The notes under the pieces were generated by a model. It saw nothing but the letters and a program-made list of their open reading frames with translations, ran no database searches and was not told where the DNA came from. Shown piece by piece: positions 43,481 through 53,781 of a DNA stretch of 64,000 bases. The DNA is from Triangularia verruculosa (taxonomy: Eukaryota; Ascomycota; Sordariomycetes; Sordariales; Podosporaceae). The position numbers and the translations under genes were made by a program. Location of the stretch: the NCBI GenBank assembly GCA_033296885.1, contig MU864021.1:1-64000 (forward strand), written 5' to 3'. Each line of letters opens with the position of its first letter. The stretch's first letter is position 1.

Positions 43481-43552
43481 CACCCGACGTGGGACTCGAA
43501 CCCACAGCCTTAAGATTAGAAGTCTTACGCGCTACCATTGCGCTAGCCGGGC
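43481..43552 (-). tRNA. tRNA-Arg (anticodon TCT)
   Basis: A 72-nt cloverleaf on the minus strand, no intron. The acceptor stem GCCCGGC pairs with GTCGGGT (two G-U pairs), D-arm GCGC/GCGC, anticodon stem TAAGA/TCTTA with loop CTTCTAA giving TCT, and T-arm GTGGG-TTCGAGT-CCCAC. Box B (GGTTCGAGTCC) fits the polymerase III internal promoter. It reads AGA arginine codons. Confidence 0.97.
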
Positions 43553-43780
43553 TTGAATGGTGATTGCTTGTTGGAGTTTAGTGGATCGGAATTAGTGCAC
43601 TTGACAGTGGATGCTATGGGTACAGGGCCCTGGGAACATCTGAGGAGCTTGGGCCACCTAACCGACGTCAGCCTAGATCTGTGTGGGGTTTCCGGCTTGG
43701 AGCTCTTGAGGGTCTCTCCCTTGCATCATCAACTTGTTTAAAGCCGATTTCAACTCCCAATTGCTCACCAAACCCGCAAA

Positions 43781-44923
43781 ATGACGCTTCCCGACGACCA
43801 ATTCACCGACATGGACTCTCCCGCCGACAACAACCAAATGGACATGGGAGACGGCACCCCCTCCAAGCCGTTGCTCGACAAGAATGGCATGCCAAGGATA
43901 GTCATGACACCCGAGGAAAGACATCGCATCCTTCGACAGCTCAGTTTCCCTGTCGAGAACCTCACGGCCCCGTTCTGGGTCAAGAGCGGTGGTGACAACT
44001 CCCTGCTGGCGAAACAGATCGCCGCCTCACTCAACATTGCTCACATCATGGCTAAACGCCCGTTGAGAACCGAGGAGGCCAACGCCGTCGCCAACTTTAG
44101 GACCACATATGTGAACACCATGGAGCTCGAGACACCGGTATGGCTTGCCACCACCCTTGCCCTCGAATACCGCGGCCGTAACACACTGCGCTTTCCGCTT
44201 TACACACCGAACCCGGAGAAATACAACATCAGCGCCTTCCCATCTCTCGCCAACCCCAAGTGGACTGGCGAAGCCGCCGCTCGTGCTTGGCGTCTGGCCC
44301 GCTTGGGGGCGTACGGTTTTGTCGCCAACATTTGGAGCATAATTATGTTCGCGAGCTTTGCCAACACCTCGTATAGCGTAAAGCTGTTGAGGATGTTCAA
44401 GGAGTCAGAGGAGCAACACAAGCACCGGCGAGAGATGGGCGACGGATACACCCAGGACCGGGTGCCGCAACAAGATTATCAGAGAGAACAGCAGCAAGAA
44501 GCGACACCACAGCAGCCAGCCCAGCAGTACCAGCCACCACGATGGGCACAGCGAGCCCAAACACCACCAAAGCCCGAGACTCCACAGAGCTTTGAGGACC
44601 ATGATGGTTTCCTTTTCGACGACGCCTCCCCGGTGGCGCAGACTCAGAGAGATGCTGCTCGGTCGTCAACAGGGACGAAAACTGGTCATCCCCCTCCAAA
44701 ACTCACCAATTCTTGGGAGAAAATTAGAGAAGCGGCAAAGGCGGGCGAGAGTCCGGCGACGTGGGGCCGGGATAACCAAGCAGCGCCGGTGCGCAAGTCG
44801 GAGTCGTATACGTATACGGAGAATGAAAGGGATTATGCGAAGGAGCAGGCGCAGAAGGATTTTGATGCCATGCTGGAGCGGGAGCGGAGCGGGAAGACTG
44901 ATGCTGGGAACCGGAGATACTGA
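43781..44923 (+). CDS. Conserved fungal protein with one or two membrane segments
   Basis: Intronless 380-aa ORF. An acidic N-terminus is followed by a compact region (TPEERHRILRQLSFPVENLTAPFWVKSGGDN) and then a hydrophobic segment about residues 175-200 (LGAYGFVANIWSIIMFASFANTS), with a weaker one near 120. The C-terminal half is Q/P-rich and disordered, ending in a charged helix (YAKEQAQKDFDAMLERERSG). No catalytic motif is seen and I do not recognise the family. Probably an organellar or ER membrane protein. The compact N-terminal part suggests a conserved function. Confidence 0.8.
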   Translation: MTLPDDQFTDMDSPADNNQMDMGDGTPSKPLLDKNGMPRIVMTPEERHRILRQLSFPVENLTAPFWVKSGGDNSLLAKQIAASLNIAHIMAKRPLRTEEANAVANFRTTYVNTMELETPVWLATTLALEYRGRNTLRFPLYTPNPEKYNISAFPSLANPKWTGEAAARAWRLARLGAYGFVANIWSIIMFASFANTSYSVKLLRMFKESEEQHKHRREMGDGYTQDRVPQQDYQREQQQEATPQQPAQQYQPPRWAQRAQTPPKPETPQSFEDHDGFLFDDASPVAQTQRDAARSSTGTKTGHPPPKLTNSWEKIREAAKAGESPATWGRDNQAAPVRKSESYTYTENERDYAKEQAQKDFDAMLERERSGKTDAGNRRY

Positions 44924-45138
44924 GTGACACTCTCAGACATGGAACCAAGACGGCTGTACGATACGATTATATTCACTCTCATCATCAGAGCACTATCACA
45001 TGGATCAAGTCACAACTTCTGGCATTATCATCAAATCTTTCATTGTCCAAACAGGAAGATCATACTAAAACTAAAATAATACTACAAAAACTTCCTTTCT
45101 TCATTACATTCTCCTCCATCCTCACCTCAACACCCCCC
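44924..45138. other. Convergent 3' region
   Basis: Short, AT-rich, between two stop codons; likely both polyadenylation sites. Confidence 0.4.
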
Positions 45139-46979
45139 TCACGTAAGTGAAATCGAAGCCGGAGCGGGATTAAACAACCTCTGGCCCCCTCCTCCCACCC
45201 CACCGAAGGTACTCAACAACCCGACCCTCGGCAACCCAGGGTTAGCGCAAAAGTCCTCTCGCAGCGGCACGCAGATGCCGGGGTAGGCAGCGCTCGAGCA
45301 GCAGGAGAGCTCGACGCAGGCGGATCCCACCGCGCAGTCGGAGTTGAGGAAGCAGCCCCTTGCTCCGCAGACGTCGCCGGCCCAGACGCAGACGTTGCCT
45401 GCGGAGCCGGCGGTGGCGGCGCAGAGGCAGACTTCTTGCTCTGCTGGTTGCTCGGGGTCGAAGCCGTTGCAGAATTCGCCTGGGAAGTTGCAGGTCCAGG
45501 GGATGGTGCAGGAGGAGGAGCAGACGCCGTTTATGCAGGTTCCGCTGTTTTGGCACTAAGGTTTGGGGTGTTAGTAACACATGGGGGTAAGGGTGGGGGT
45601 TAAAGGGGGGGAACGTACAACGTGCCCGCAGGAACCGCAGTTGTAGGGGTCGTTGCGGTAGTCTACGCATTGATTCCCGCAGACGGAGAGGGAGGGGTCT
45701 GGGCAGCGGCAGTAGCAGTGCTGGTCTATGGTGGCCTCCCAGAGGGTGACGCGCTGGGGGATGGTGTTCCACTGCAAGTAAGCCTTGGCTAGGTTGCGGC
45801 AGGAGGAGAGGGAGGATTCGGTGCGGAATCTTTCGTTGCAGCGGTCGAGGAGGCGGGCGTAGAAGCCGTCGTTGCAGGATTTGAAGGTTTGGGTGCAGTC
45901 GGCTGGATTTTTTCAGGGTTGTTGTTAGTATTGATGAAAGGTGGGAAAAAAAGGGAGGGGAAAAGGGGGGGCTTACTCCAGCAGACGTCAACCCAGTTAC
46001 ACGCATCCTCGAATGTCTCGTGGAGCTTCGGCACGAAATAGGACCTCCACCAGTCGAAGGGTCCACAGCCGTTGGAAGTAACCGGGAAGGGGGGGTCGCG
46101 GGTGGTGAAAGTTGTGCCGGAGGGACAGGTCTTGGTGACGTCAATTTCTTGGAGCCGGGGAAGGACGTAGAGACCGACGGTGATGCTGGGGAGTTTTTGT
46201 TGTTGTTGTTGTTGTCTGTTGTTCTTCTTGGCTTCTTGAGAACCTCCAAGAGCAACCACTTCGGCGCCTCTGAGGAGAGCAGCACTATCTTCCTCCCCGT
46301 CACCCCCGTCCTGTCGGGAGAAGACGTGGGAGTGCTTCTTTGTCGGGGGTATGCCCCGAGCGTAAAGCTTGTTGTCCTTGGCCATGAACTCGAACTCGAG
46401 GCCGTTGAGGATGCCCGCCGTGGAGAGGCCGTTGCATTGGAGGGAGAGGATGGTGGTGACGTAGGGCTCACCGCGGTCGTCTCGGAGGGCGGTCTGGCCG
46501 TTGGTGCTGCGGAGGACCCAGCCGACTTCGCCGTTTTTGAAGACGGCGAGGTACCGGTCTGGTCTGCCGTTTTCGCCGGGGAGACGGACGTCGTAGATGC
46601 CCCTGGGGGAAAAGACGTTGTTGGGGGGCTCAAAGTACAGGCCCGGGACGGAGGCGCTGGAGTCGGTCTCCTCGATGGCGCGGTTGGTGCGGCGGTCGCG
46701 GGTGAGGGCGAGGCCGTTGGGGGTTAGGTAGGTGAAGTCGAGTTGGCCGAAGGGGCCGGTTGGGTCGAAGATGCACCCGACGTAGGAGGCGGGGATGAGG
46801 GGTTTGTAACCTGGTCCGCGGAGGGGTTGGGGCAGGGCCTCGGCGGACCAGACGGCATCTTTGAAGGTGTTGAGGGCGATGGCATCGGCGGCGACGGCGG
46901 CGGTGTTGGCTTCGGCTGCTACCGCGGCGTGGACTCCGGTTAGGGAGGAGAGGATGGAAAGAAGGGCGAGGGACTTCAT
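45139..46979 (-). CDS. Secreted cysteine-rich protein with PLA2-like and disulfide-rich segments
   Basis: Three minus-strand exons: 46979-45977, 45902-45619, 45555-45139, 567 aa. The signal peptide (MKSLALLSILSSLTGVHA) leads to a beta-rich domain up to about 220. A Q-rich spot follows. The segment GCGPFDWWRSYFVPKLHETFEDACNWVDVCWTDC...SCNDGFYARLLDRC has the spacing of secreted phospholipase A2 (DxCxxHDxC), but the catalytic His is Val (NWVDVCW), so activity is doubtful. The C-terminal 230 residues hold many cysteines with repeating CxxxxCxxxxC spacing (VCGNQCVDYRNDPYNCGSCG; CINGVCSSSC), like EGF/chitin-binding modules. Function unknown. Confidence 0.78.
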
Positions 46980-48499
46980 TGTGAAGACTGGAGAGCTTGG
47001 AGCTCTGAGAGGATGGGTGATGGGTCGATGGGGGAGAAGACCGATGACAACAGAGGAGAGAGGAATTGCATCAGCGGGGTGGAACGGGGATATGGGTTTT
47101 ATTTTCTAGGTAAATCTATGCTGGTTGCCATCACGACACAACCACGACGCGATATCTGTGGCCGGCCAGCCTCTTCGTCCAACAACCAGCCACGACTGGA
47201 CATTGCCATGTTTCTTGCGGTTACCGGGCCATCGAACTCACCATGGGAATCGCCCCCCTGGGAGGAGTCAGGTGTGGTAGGAGCGGATCATATTCGCCGG
47301 GGAATCTGTGACCTGCCTTGATTTCTTCTCTATCCCTGCAGTCGAAGCACACGGTGAACAAACAATGCGAGCCTCTCCTTGCCGGCTGCCGAAGAGTTGA
47401 AACTGCGGTCCGACTTAAGATTCAACATTCCTGGGCTGGCTGGGCGAGGCATGGAAATATGCAGGAACAGACGCGTCAAGGAAGTTTCCGATCATGGTTT
47501 GTCATCAGATTTCCAGACTACCAGGTACTAGAGTTGTTGGGAGTTAACTGAATAGTGAGCCTACTATATCATGACAGAATGTAGACATCTACGCATGTAA
47601 GATATCTATGTAGCGGGAACGAACCCGATACCAACCGTACCACATGAAGAGAATGTCTCAGACCATACACTCACTGGCCATATACCTATGTTTCACTTCA
47701 TATTTGAAAGGAATGTGCTCTCTCTTGAGCTTCCCTTGGCCCTGATACTACCAACCGGCTCCAGAGCCAGGACGGGAGCATCGGACCTATGTTCACGAAC
47801 AACTTTGGTCTAGAGATTCTTTTTATCAAGCACTCCACTTCCGCCCATTTCTCATCTCATCTGCCTATCACCCATCTCATCCATGCATCTGTCCTATCTT
47901 ACACCCTCTCTATCACCGCGGTTAGTGTTATATGTGCGTCTCGTATGAGTTATGATTACCATTAGAACACCCTGAGAGGAACAAAGGCTCGCCACTTTAT
48001 CATGAAGCACTTCACACCCAATATAACCAATCTCTAGCCATCACCCATAGTAATCACCCCCAACCATCACCGCTTCAACCGCCCCTGCTCCGTCGTGCAC
48101 CCCACCAAATACCTCACCATCGCTAGTGACGTTAAAGCCCGTAGACGCTGTCGTAGAATTAAGGGTTGAAAGAAAGGTCTTCGGTGACTTGGTGTGCAAG
48201 AAACTAATTTCTTCACACTCGAATCTTCCTACGGGCAAGTCACATTCGGTGACTCCATTCTGACCAATCGTGGGCAAACGCTCGCAACGCCGACTTGTGG
48301 CTGCGGGTCTTCCAATAGAAAGAAAAAGTGTCTGCAGTGAGGTGTGTGTGCCACGATGGCGGCAGCTGAAGCTCGGCTAGCATCAAGCACACACAGCAGG
48401 TGTGACACGGCTAACACCAAGCACACACAGCAGGTATAACAGTCGGGTATACACGCAGGATCAGGCACAACCTTCCATCACACCTTAAAAATAGTAGAA
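46980..48499. other. Intergenic with a 34-bp tandem repeat
   Basis: About 1.5 kb with no convincing gene. A 34-bp unit beginning CAAGCACACACAGCAGGT starts at about 48384 and again at about 48418, giving two copies. A minus-strand 78-codon frame (48041-48277) has fair composition but no recognised family or splice partner, so it is not called. Confidence 0.5.
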
Positions 48500-48650
48500 A
48501 AGGCCCATTGATTATCTTCTTTGGGCTTATTACTATCTTTTAACACGTTAAAAGATACTGTTAACGTGTTCTTGATATTTTCTAAGACCTATTAACTGTC
48601 TTCTGAGGCCCATTAACTATCTTCTGAGGCCTATTAACTATCTTTCAATA
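48500..48650 (-). repeat. 21-bp minisatellite array, upstream copy (inverted relative to 49653-49965)
   Basis: Seven units in perfect 21-bp register, starting near 48513, 48534, 48555, 48576, 48597, 48618 and 48639. Best unit TATCTTCTGAGG...TTAAC. Its reverse complement matches the consensus of the downstream array at 18 of 21 bases. A near-palindromic TTTTAACACGTTAAAAGA lies inside at about 48537-48554. Confidence 0.9.
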
Positions 48651-48715
48651 CTGTATTCCCCCTTTGCAGGGCCATTTTTTTTGTCCAGGGCGTGCATAGA
48701 TACAGATAAACCAAC

Positions 48716-49612
48716 ATGAATTTTGGATCGCAAGCCGACGGGGCCGCCCTCAGAAATACGCAACAGCCGACATACCACCTCGCGCCCAACTTCACAACCC
48801 GCCCATTCCCCGATGGACCGCTCGATCTGGGCACGGTCATCGAGGACCTCCAGTCATTCTACCCCATCAACCAGGGTACTTCGCGCATCACCGTCCCAGA
48901 TGGCCAACGCTACGTTGACGTCAAGGAAGACGTCACCGCCAGCACCAAAGCGTCGGCGTCGTCCAGCGGCGAGGCCAGTTTCCTCGCGAAGGTCCTTGAC
49001 GCCAGCATCGGCGGCGACGCGAGCCTCGGAGGGCAACGGAGCGAGGAGAACGTGTATACGGTCGCGCGGCTGGAGACGGTCTGCTTTTACCCCTCGCCCA
49101 GCTATATCAAGCAGTGCTTGCAGCTCCCCAATGTCAAAGACTATCTAGATATGTCGAATTACAAGGCGCCTGTGTATCTTATCACTGGGCTGAAGATTGC
49201 CTGGGGTGCTACGGTCTCGACGGAGCGTGGCCGGGGGTTTACAGGCTCGGTGGGGGCAAGTACTCAACTGCCAACCGGGCTTGTTGACGTCGAAATCGGA
49301 GCCCAGGCCGCGGTTTCAAGGGAGTCTGGGACGATTTCATCGTTTGGCAAGCCCGCGGACTTTGTGCTGGGTATCCAGGTGCTGAAGTTGTATCATAAGC
49401 GGGCTTTTTTCATCATCGGTCGGCCGTTCCTGGCGACCAAAAGGGTGGTTAGAAATGCGGTTTTGGTGGATGACGAACCGGTTCCTGAGGAGGAGGACGA
49501 GGAGGAAACTTTTGTAATCACAGAAATAGGCGAGGGTGACGTCGATGGCTTCATCCCCACGCACATAGGGGGCGGAGATGAGACGTGGCTAATTCCCAGA
49601 GATCTGGCATAG
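48716..49612 (+). CDS. Gasdermin-like pore-forming protein candidate (HET-Q1/RCD-1 class)
   Basis: Intronless 298-aa ORF. Core features in order: LGTVIEDLQSFYPINQG (about 38-54), RYVDVKEDVTAS, SGEASFLAKVLDASIGGDAS, ENVYTVARLETVCFYPSPSY, then VYLITGLKIAWGATVSTE (about 152-170) and FGKPADFVLGIQVLKLYHKR (about 210-230). Order and beta-strand pattern fit the gasdermin N-domain, where the VY.VT strand precedes a long amphipathic hairpin. After it comes an acidic tail (EPVPEEEDEEETF, residues about 254-266, and on to 298), a plausible inhibitory segment removed by protease. Known: fungal gasdermins such as HET-Q1 are often next to a protease gene and are activated by cleavage near the C-terminus. 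Here the neighbour is a convergent subtilisin. Identity rests on pattern, not a search. Confidence 0.65.
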   Translation: MNFGSQADGAALRNTQQPTYHLAPNFTTRPFPDGPLDLGTVIEDLQSFYPINQGTSRITVPDGQRYVDVKEDVTASTKASASSSGEASFLAKVLDASIGGDASLGGQRSEENVYTVARLETVCFYPSPSYIKQCLQLPNVKDYLDMSNYKAPVYLITGLKIAWGATVSTERGRGFTGSVGASTQLPTGLVDVEIGAQAAVSRESGTISSFGKPADFVLGIQVLKLYHKRAFFIIGRPFLATKRVVRNAVLVDDEPVPEEEDEEETFVITEIGEGDVDGFIPTHIGGGDETWLIPRDLA

Positions 49613-49652
49613 TGGGAAATGGGAGATGCTGTAAAGTAGGCATAGAATATTG

Positions 49653-49965
49653 AAAGATAATTAAAAGCCCTTAAAAGATAGTTAAAAGCCCTTAAAAGAT
49701 AATTGAAAGGCCTTAAAAGATAGTTAAAAGGCTTAAAAGATAAGTAAAAGGCCTTAAAAATAGTTAAAAGACGTTAAAAGATAGTTAAAAGACGTTGAAA
49801 GATAGTTAGAAGGCTTTAAAAATTGTTAAAAGACTTTAAAAGATAATCGAAAGACCTTAAAAGATAGTTAAAAGCCTTTGAAATTAGTAAAAAGACATTA
49901 AAAGATAGTTAAAAGGCCCTAAAAGAGAGTTGAAAGGCTTTAAAAGATATTTAAAAGGCCTACAC
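49653..49965 (+). repeat. 21-bp minisatellite array, downstream copy
   Basis: About 15 units of 21 bp, consensus GTTAAAAGGC...AAGATA, with one register clearly starting at 49681. Units differ by scattered substitutions and occasional 20-bp length. The array runs up to the stop codon of the subtilisin gene at 49968. It is in opposite orientation to the array at 48500-48650, placing the gasdermin-like gene between inverted copies. Confidence 0.92.
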
Positions 49966-49967
49966 CG

Positions 49968-52900
49968 TTAGAGTTCCTCCATGATCTGCTGAATGGCTTT
50001 CACAGCCTGCTGCTCTGTTCTCGGATCTCCCCAGTCCCTGCACAGGCGCACGGGGTGAACAAAGTCGTAGCCATCCCTCAGCTCCGCCATTTCTCGGAAA
50101 ATGAGCTGCATGCCTTGTTTCCTCTGTAGTTTCTTGAGCTTTCTATCCGTGAGGTTGCACCTGTACTTTGCAAACTCCATGATACATGCAGCGAAGCCTG
50201 CTGCAATGGGCACAGCGAAGGAGGTGCCAGACTTCGGCACGTCATTACCCTTCCACCTACAAGGAACTGCAACGCCCAGCGTGGCAAAGTTGTCTCCCTT
50301 GGGCAGAGGAGAAGGGTTCATGCCGCCTTTATTGCCCTTGCCGTCTGTGGCGTGTATGCAAATGACGTCCTCGGAACGGGCTGGCCTAGTACGTCTGGAG
50401 AGACCGCCGCCGTTTGAGGCCGCGGCAATAATAAGCTTGCCAGCTTGAATGGCTTTATCCACAGCCGCATCAATCGGATCGTGGTCATCTTCGAAGCCGA
50501 AAGACATGGAGATTATGTGTGCGTCGCACTCCTTGACGGCCCAATCTATGGCCTATGTATCAGCACATTAGCACCTGTTGATGTCATCGAAAATCAGGGA
50601 CGGAGGCGAACTGACCTTGGCAATTCCTGGCATAAATTCATCGTTGATGACCTTCCCGGTACAGATCTTTCCGACGTAAATTTCTGCAGCTGGTGCGGTT
50701 TCAAGAAGCAGCTGAGCAACATGTGTCCCATGCCCACAGCTGTCCTCCCGCCACTCGTCTGGGCCAACGAAGCTCTTGCTCTTCTGGGTGTTTATACGTC
50801 CAAACTTGATAGCAGAGCGGATGAGCGAGTCTGTCTCGTCCACCCCGGAGTCTAATACGACGATTCGAATCCTCTCATGGGTGATGTATTCTAGTGGGTT
50901 GCTATATTTCCATTCCTCATGTAAGTTTCTGATCCTGTCGAAGAAACGCTTGAGGTCATTGAGGAAGACGCGCGCATTTTTCCTAGACACACATCACATA
51001 CTTGTCAGCAAGAATTGTTGGATCAGGATTCACGACATGTAAACGTACTGAGCGTCAGGCTCTGGCACAGAATCATCGTCGTCAAAGAGGACCCGCTTTG
51101 CGGTGACGGATTGCGAAATATCCATGGGCGCTGTGAGACTACGGCCAGGGCCGAATAGGCCCTTGACGGTATCAGCCAGGTTTCCGAAACTATTCACACC
51201 AAGGCGAAATAGTGGTTCCAGAATGCATTTGTAGATGATAGCAAGCTCCTTTCTCTCGGGAATAATGTCTGGATGATCAAGGCCTTCAATAAGACTGTCG
51301 AACTCCAGACAAGCTTTGGCAACCCTCCGATAGTCGTCCATGATACAGTCTTCCCAAGTCATTAGGACCCGAGCGAGGCGCACGTGGTTCGACTTTTCTC
51401 CGGTAATCCAGTCTTCATCATCTTCGGTCCAAGAGGCCTTGCGCTCAGCTTCTAGCTCCAGTACCAGGACCCCAAAGGCGGCGATGCTGTCACTCTTTAG
51501 ACCCGGACAGCTGCCGCGAACGAGGGTGCAGAGTGCCCGAGGGCACCACTGTTGCGATCGTTTGTTGTCTGGGGCGGGCATGAAGATACATTCTGTCCCC
51601 AGATGATGCTGGATCCATGGGCTGTCATTGAGCTGGAACATGGAAACGGCCAACAAGACACCCGCAAGCTTTCGATATTTGAGTGCCAGGCTATTCCTAA
51701 TATTCAGATAGTGATCAAGCGATAGTTCCCTGGAATCGAGAAGACCGCGAGGGTCATGTCCCGCAGCGCCTGAAGATGCCCACATACCCTCCGAATTGAA
51801 TGAAACGTGTGTCACCTTAGGTTCCGTGGTGGGTGATGAAGCTATGGAGCAAATGCCATCCAAGCATAAATCGGGTGAGGGCGGTTCGGGGGAACTGTGC
51901 CACATTAGAGGCCTAAACTGATGCCGTTGAAAGGAGATGAAGTTGCTCACCGTGTGAAGACCGTAGATATCCAGTCGGTCTCATTGCAGGTGCGGATGTG
52001 CATCTGCAGCTGGTCTTCCTTGAACCCAGAGAGATGAAGTTTTGCTTGATGAGGTGTCCCGCACTGGACGCTATCCACCATTTGGGAGAACAGCGAGGTG
52101 CATGTTGAGGCGAAGTCTTGGGCGCGTTGAATAGCTTCCAAGTCTTGAGGGGTGTAAACCAATGTCTGGGTTTCCATCGTGCACGAGACAGACGAGTTAT
52201 ACAATGTCCTGTCCAGGGCCGTTCCGAAGCGGCTAATGAATCTCCGGCACGATTCGATTCGTGTGGCATTCTGTGGGAATCGGATGAAGCTGGCAGCATG
52301 TGCTACCAGTTGAGATGAATATCTTCTACCCCAGCTCAGCGCTGTGTCCGCACAAGTCTCGTCGGCATAGGCTGATTCTTTCTCGTCTTTTAGCGAAGCA
52401 GCCTCCTCATGCCGGCCTTTGAGAATGGCCCGCAAGGCGACCAACCGTGGGAAGCAGTTGAAGGATCCCGGCTCGAGCGATGGCTAGATGTCGAATCAAG
52501 CTTTTGTGTTAGTGCAAGCGTTCACTTTGCCCCAGATGCATTCATCATGATATGGATGATGCCGTGATCCGGGATCGTCAATGACAAGAGACTGAGTAAC
52601 AAGCGCCATGGGGACCGAAGAAAGTATTTACCTGTGACTCCTCGAGGTCAACAACCGTCGGGTCGACCAAGTCCTCGAGCTGCACCAGTACTGATTCTAA
52701 CTCATCCTTGAGCCCCTCGACAACCGCATCGTCCTCTATTAACTGACCAGCTTCAACCTGTTGTTGCTTCATGACATTCAGTTTCAGATCATTCCGGAGA
52801 GTGGTGATCTCATTCTTCAGATGATCAAGCCCGCCAATAGCGTGATCATCAAAGGCACCAGTGTCGTCGCGGTATTGGTCAGCATCCTCGACTTTGGGGA

Positions 52901-52979
52901 GGCTCTCTGCGCGCGGGAAGAGTGGGTGAAGAGTCCGAAGGAGACACCACCTCGCACGGGCCGCAGTTAGATCCGACAT
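49968..52979 (-). CDS. Subtilisin-like (S8) protease with DUF7580-like N-terminal domain
   Basis: Five minus-strand exons: 52979-52632, 52483-51951, 51894-51049, 50982-50616, 50552-49968; phases fit, 892 aa. No signal peptide, so cytosolic. Residues 1-575 are helical; the middle (DHYLNIRNSLALKYRKLAGVLLAVSMFQL, SPWIQHHL) matches the DUF7580-type domain seen in fungal NLR-like and incompatibility proteins. The S8 domain has Asp (VVLDSGVD, about D620), His (CGHGTHVAQ, about H660), Asn oxyanion (AAASNGGG, about N745) and Ser (SGTSFAVPIAAG, about S809); all intact. Exon 5 ends RTEQQAVKAIQQIMEEL. Converges on the gasdermin-like gene. Known: HET-Q2, a subtilisin-like protease, cleaves HET-Q1 in Podospora. 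Inferred: this is the matching activator. Confidence 0.87.
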
Positions 52980-53781
52980 AGTGTATGCAGTGCGTGGTTT
53001 CTGGAAGTGTTCGGCAAAGAGAGCAAAAGATGCTTAAGGCGAGACTAAACACAAGGAGGAACAAGTTCAAGCAAATGTTAAGAGAGTGACCCCAAGACAG
53101 ACAGACCTTTAAGGATAAGTAAACAGCAAGATGGTGGGAAGATAAGGCTGGCGATGCAGGGCCAGCTGAATACCTACCTACTCTGCTCTTCACTCAAGGA
53201 GCCACAGCATGCAAGCTAAGGTACCTTAGGTAGGTAGGTACCTGCCTCCATAAGGTATGGAAAGTTGGTCGGGCACGTGTTGGGCAGGGCCAAGCGATCA
53301 GAATTCGTGACCCTTGGCCAGCTTCCCGCTCATGAGGAAGTCACGCTGTGAGGTCCCAAGGGAAGTGGCGCCAATTGAGTGGTATCTCTTAACATCCCAC
53401 ATTTTGCTGAAGGGAAGATGCAAAATCATCGACAATTTTCGAGTATTTCGGCAATTGTTATTTGATAATACCCTCGGCTTTATAAACTACACAAAAAGTG
53501 AGCAGAAGTCTTCCAACCATCCCCGGAACGGGATCTCGATCGTCTTGCTCTCGTGCGGGGTATAGAGGTCAGCATTAAACACTGGTTGATGGCTCAAGGT
53601 ATTCCCACCTCATCTAAAAAGGAGAGAAAAGTGTGAGATGCTGATACATTTATACCTAGGTAAGGAGTGCGGACTTCAACTCTTACCAGCCAACCTCGAC
53701 ATCTACACTTTCATCGCCTTGGATCTGCCTCAACCTACTCACGGTGATTCAACATAAGTTGGCATAAAACGTCGCGACACC
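52980..53781. promoter_or_regulatory. Divergent upstream region, subtilisin / zinc-finger-ankyrin genes
   Basis: About 0.8 kb between divergent starts. Contains GGTACCTTAGGTAGGTAGGT near 53220-53239 and ACCTAGGTAAGG near 53657, the tetranucleotide-type motif common near accessory genes here. No ORF is supported. Co-regulation of the two genes is possible. Confidence 0.5.

Noticed and set aside
46020..46727. 235-codon plus-strand ORF
   Set aside because: Antisense to the first exon of the secreted Cys-rich gene; G/V/E-rich shadow.
48041..48277. 78-codon minus-strand frame in the long intergenic stretch
   Set aside because: Reasonable composition, but no family match, signal peptide or splice partner; too weak to call.
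48500..49965. The 21-bp arrays as a CRISPR array
   Set aside because: Units are contiguous with no unique spacers, in a eukaryotic context; they are a minisatellite.
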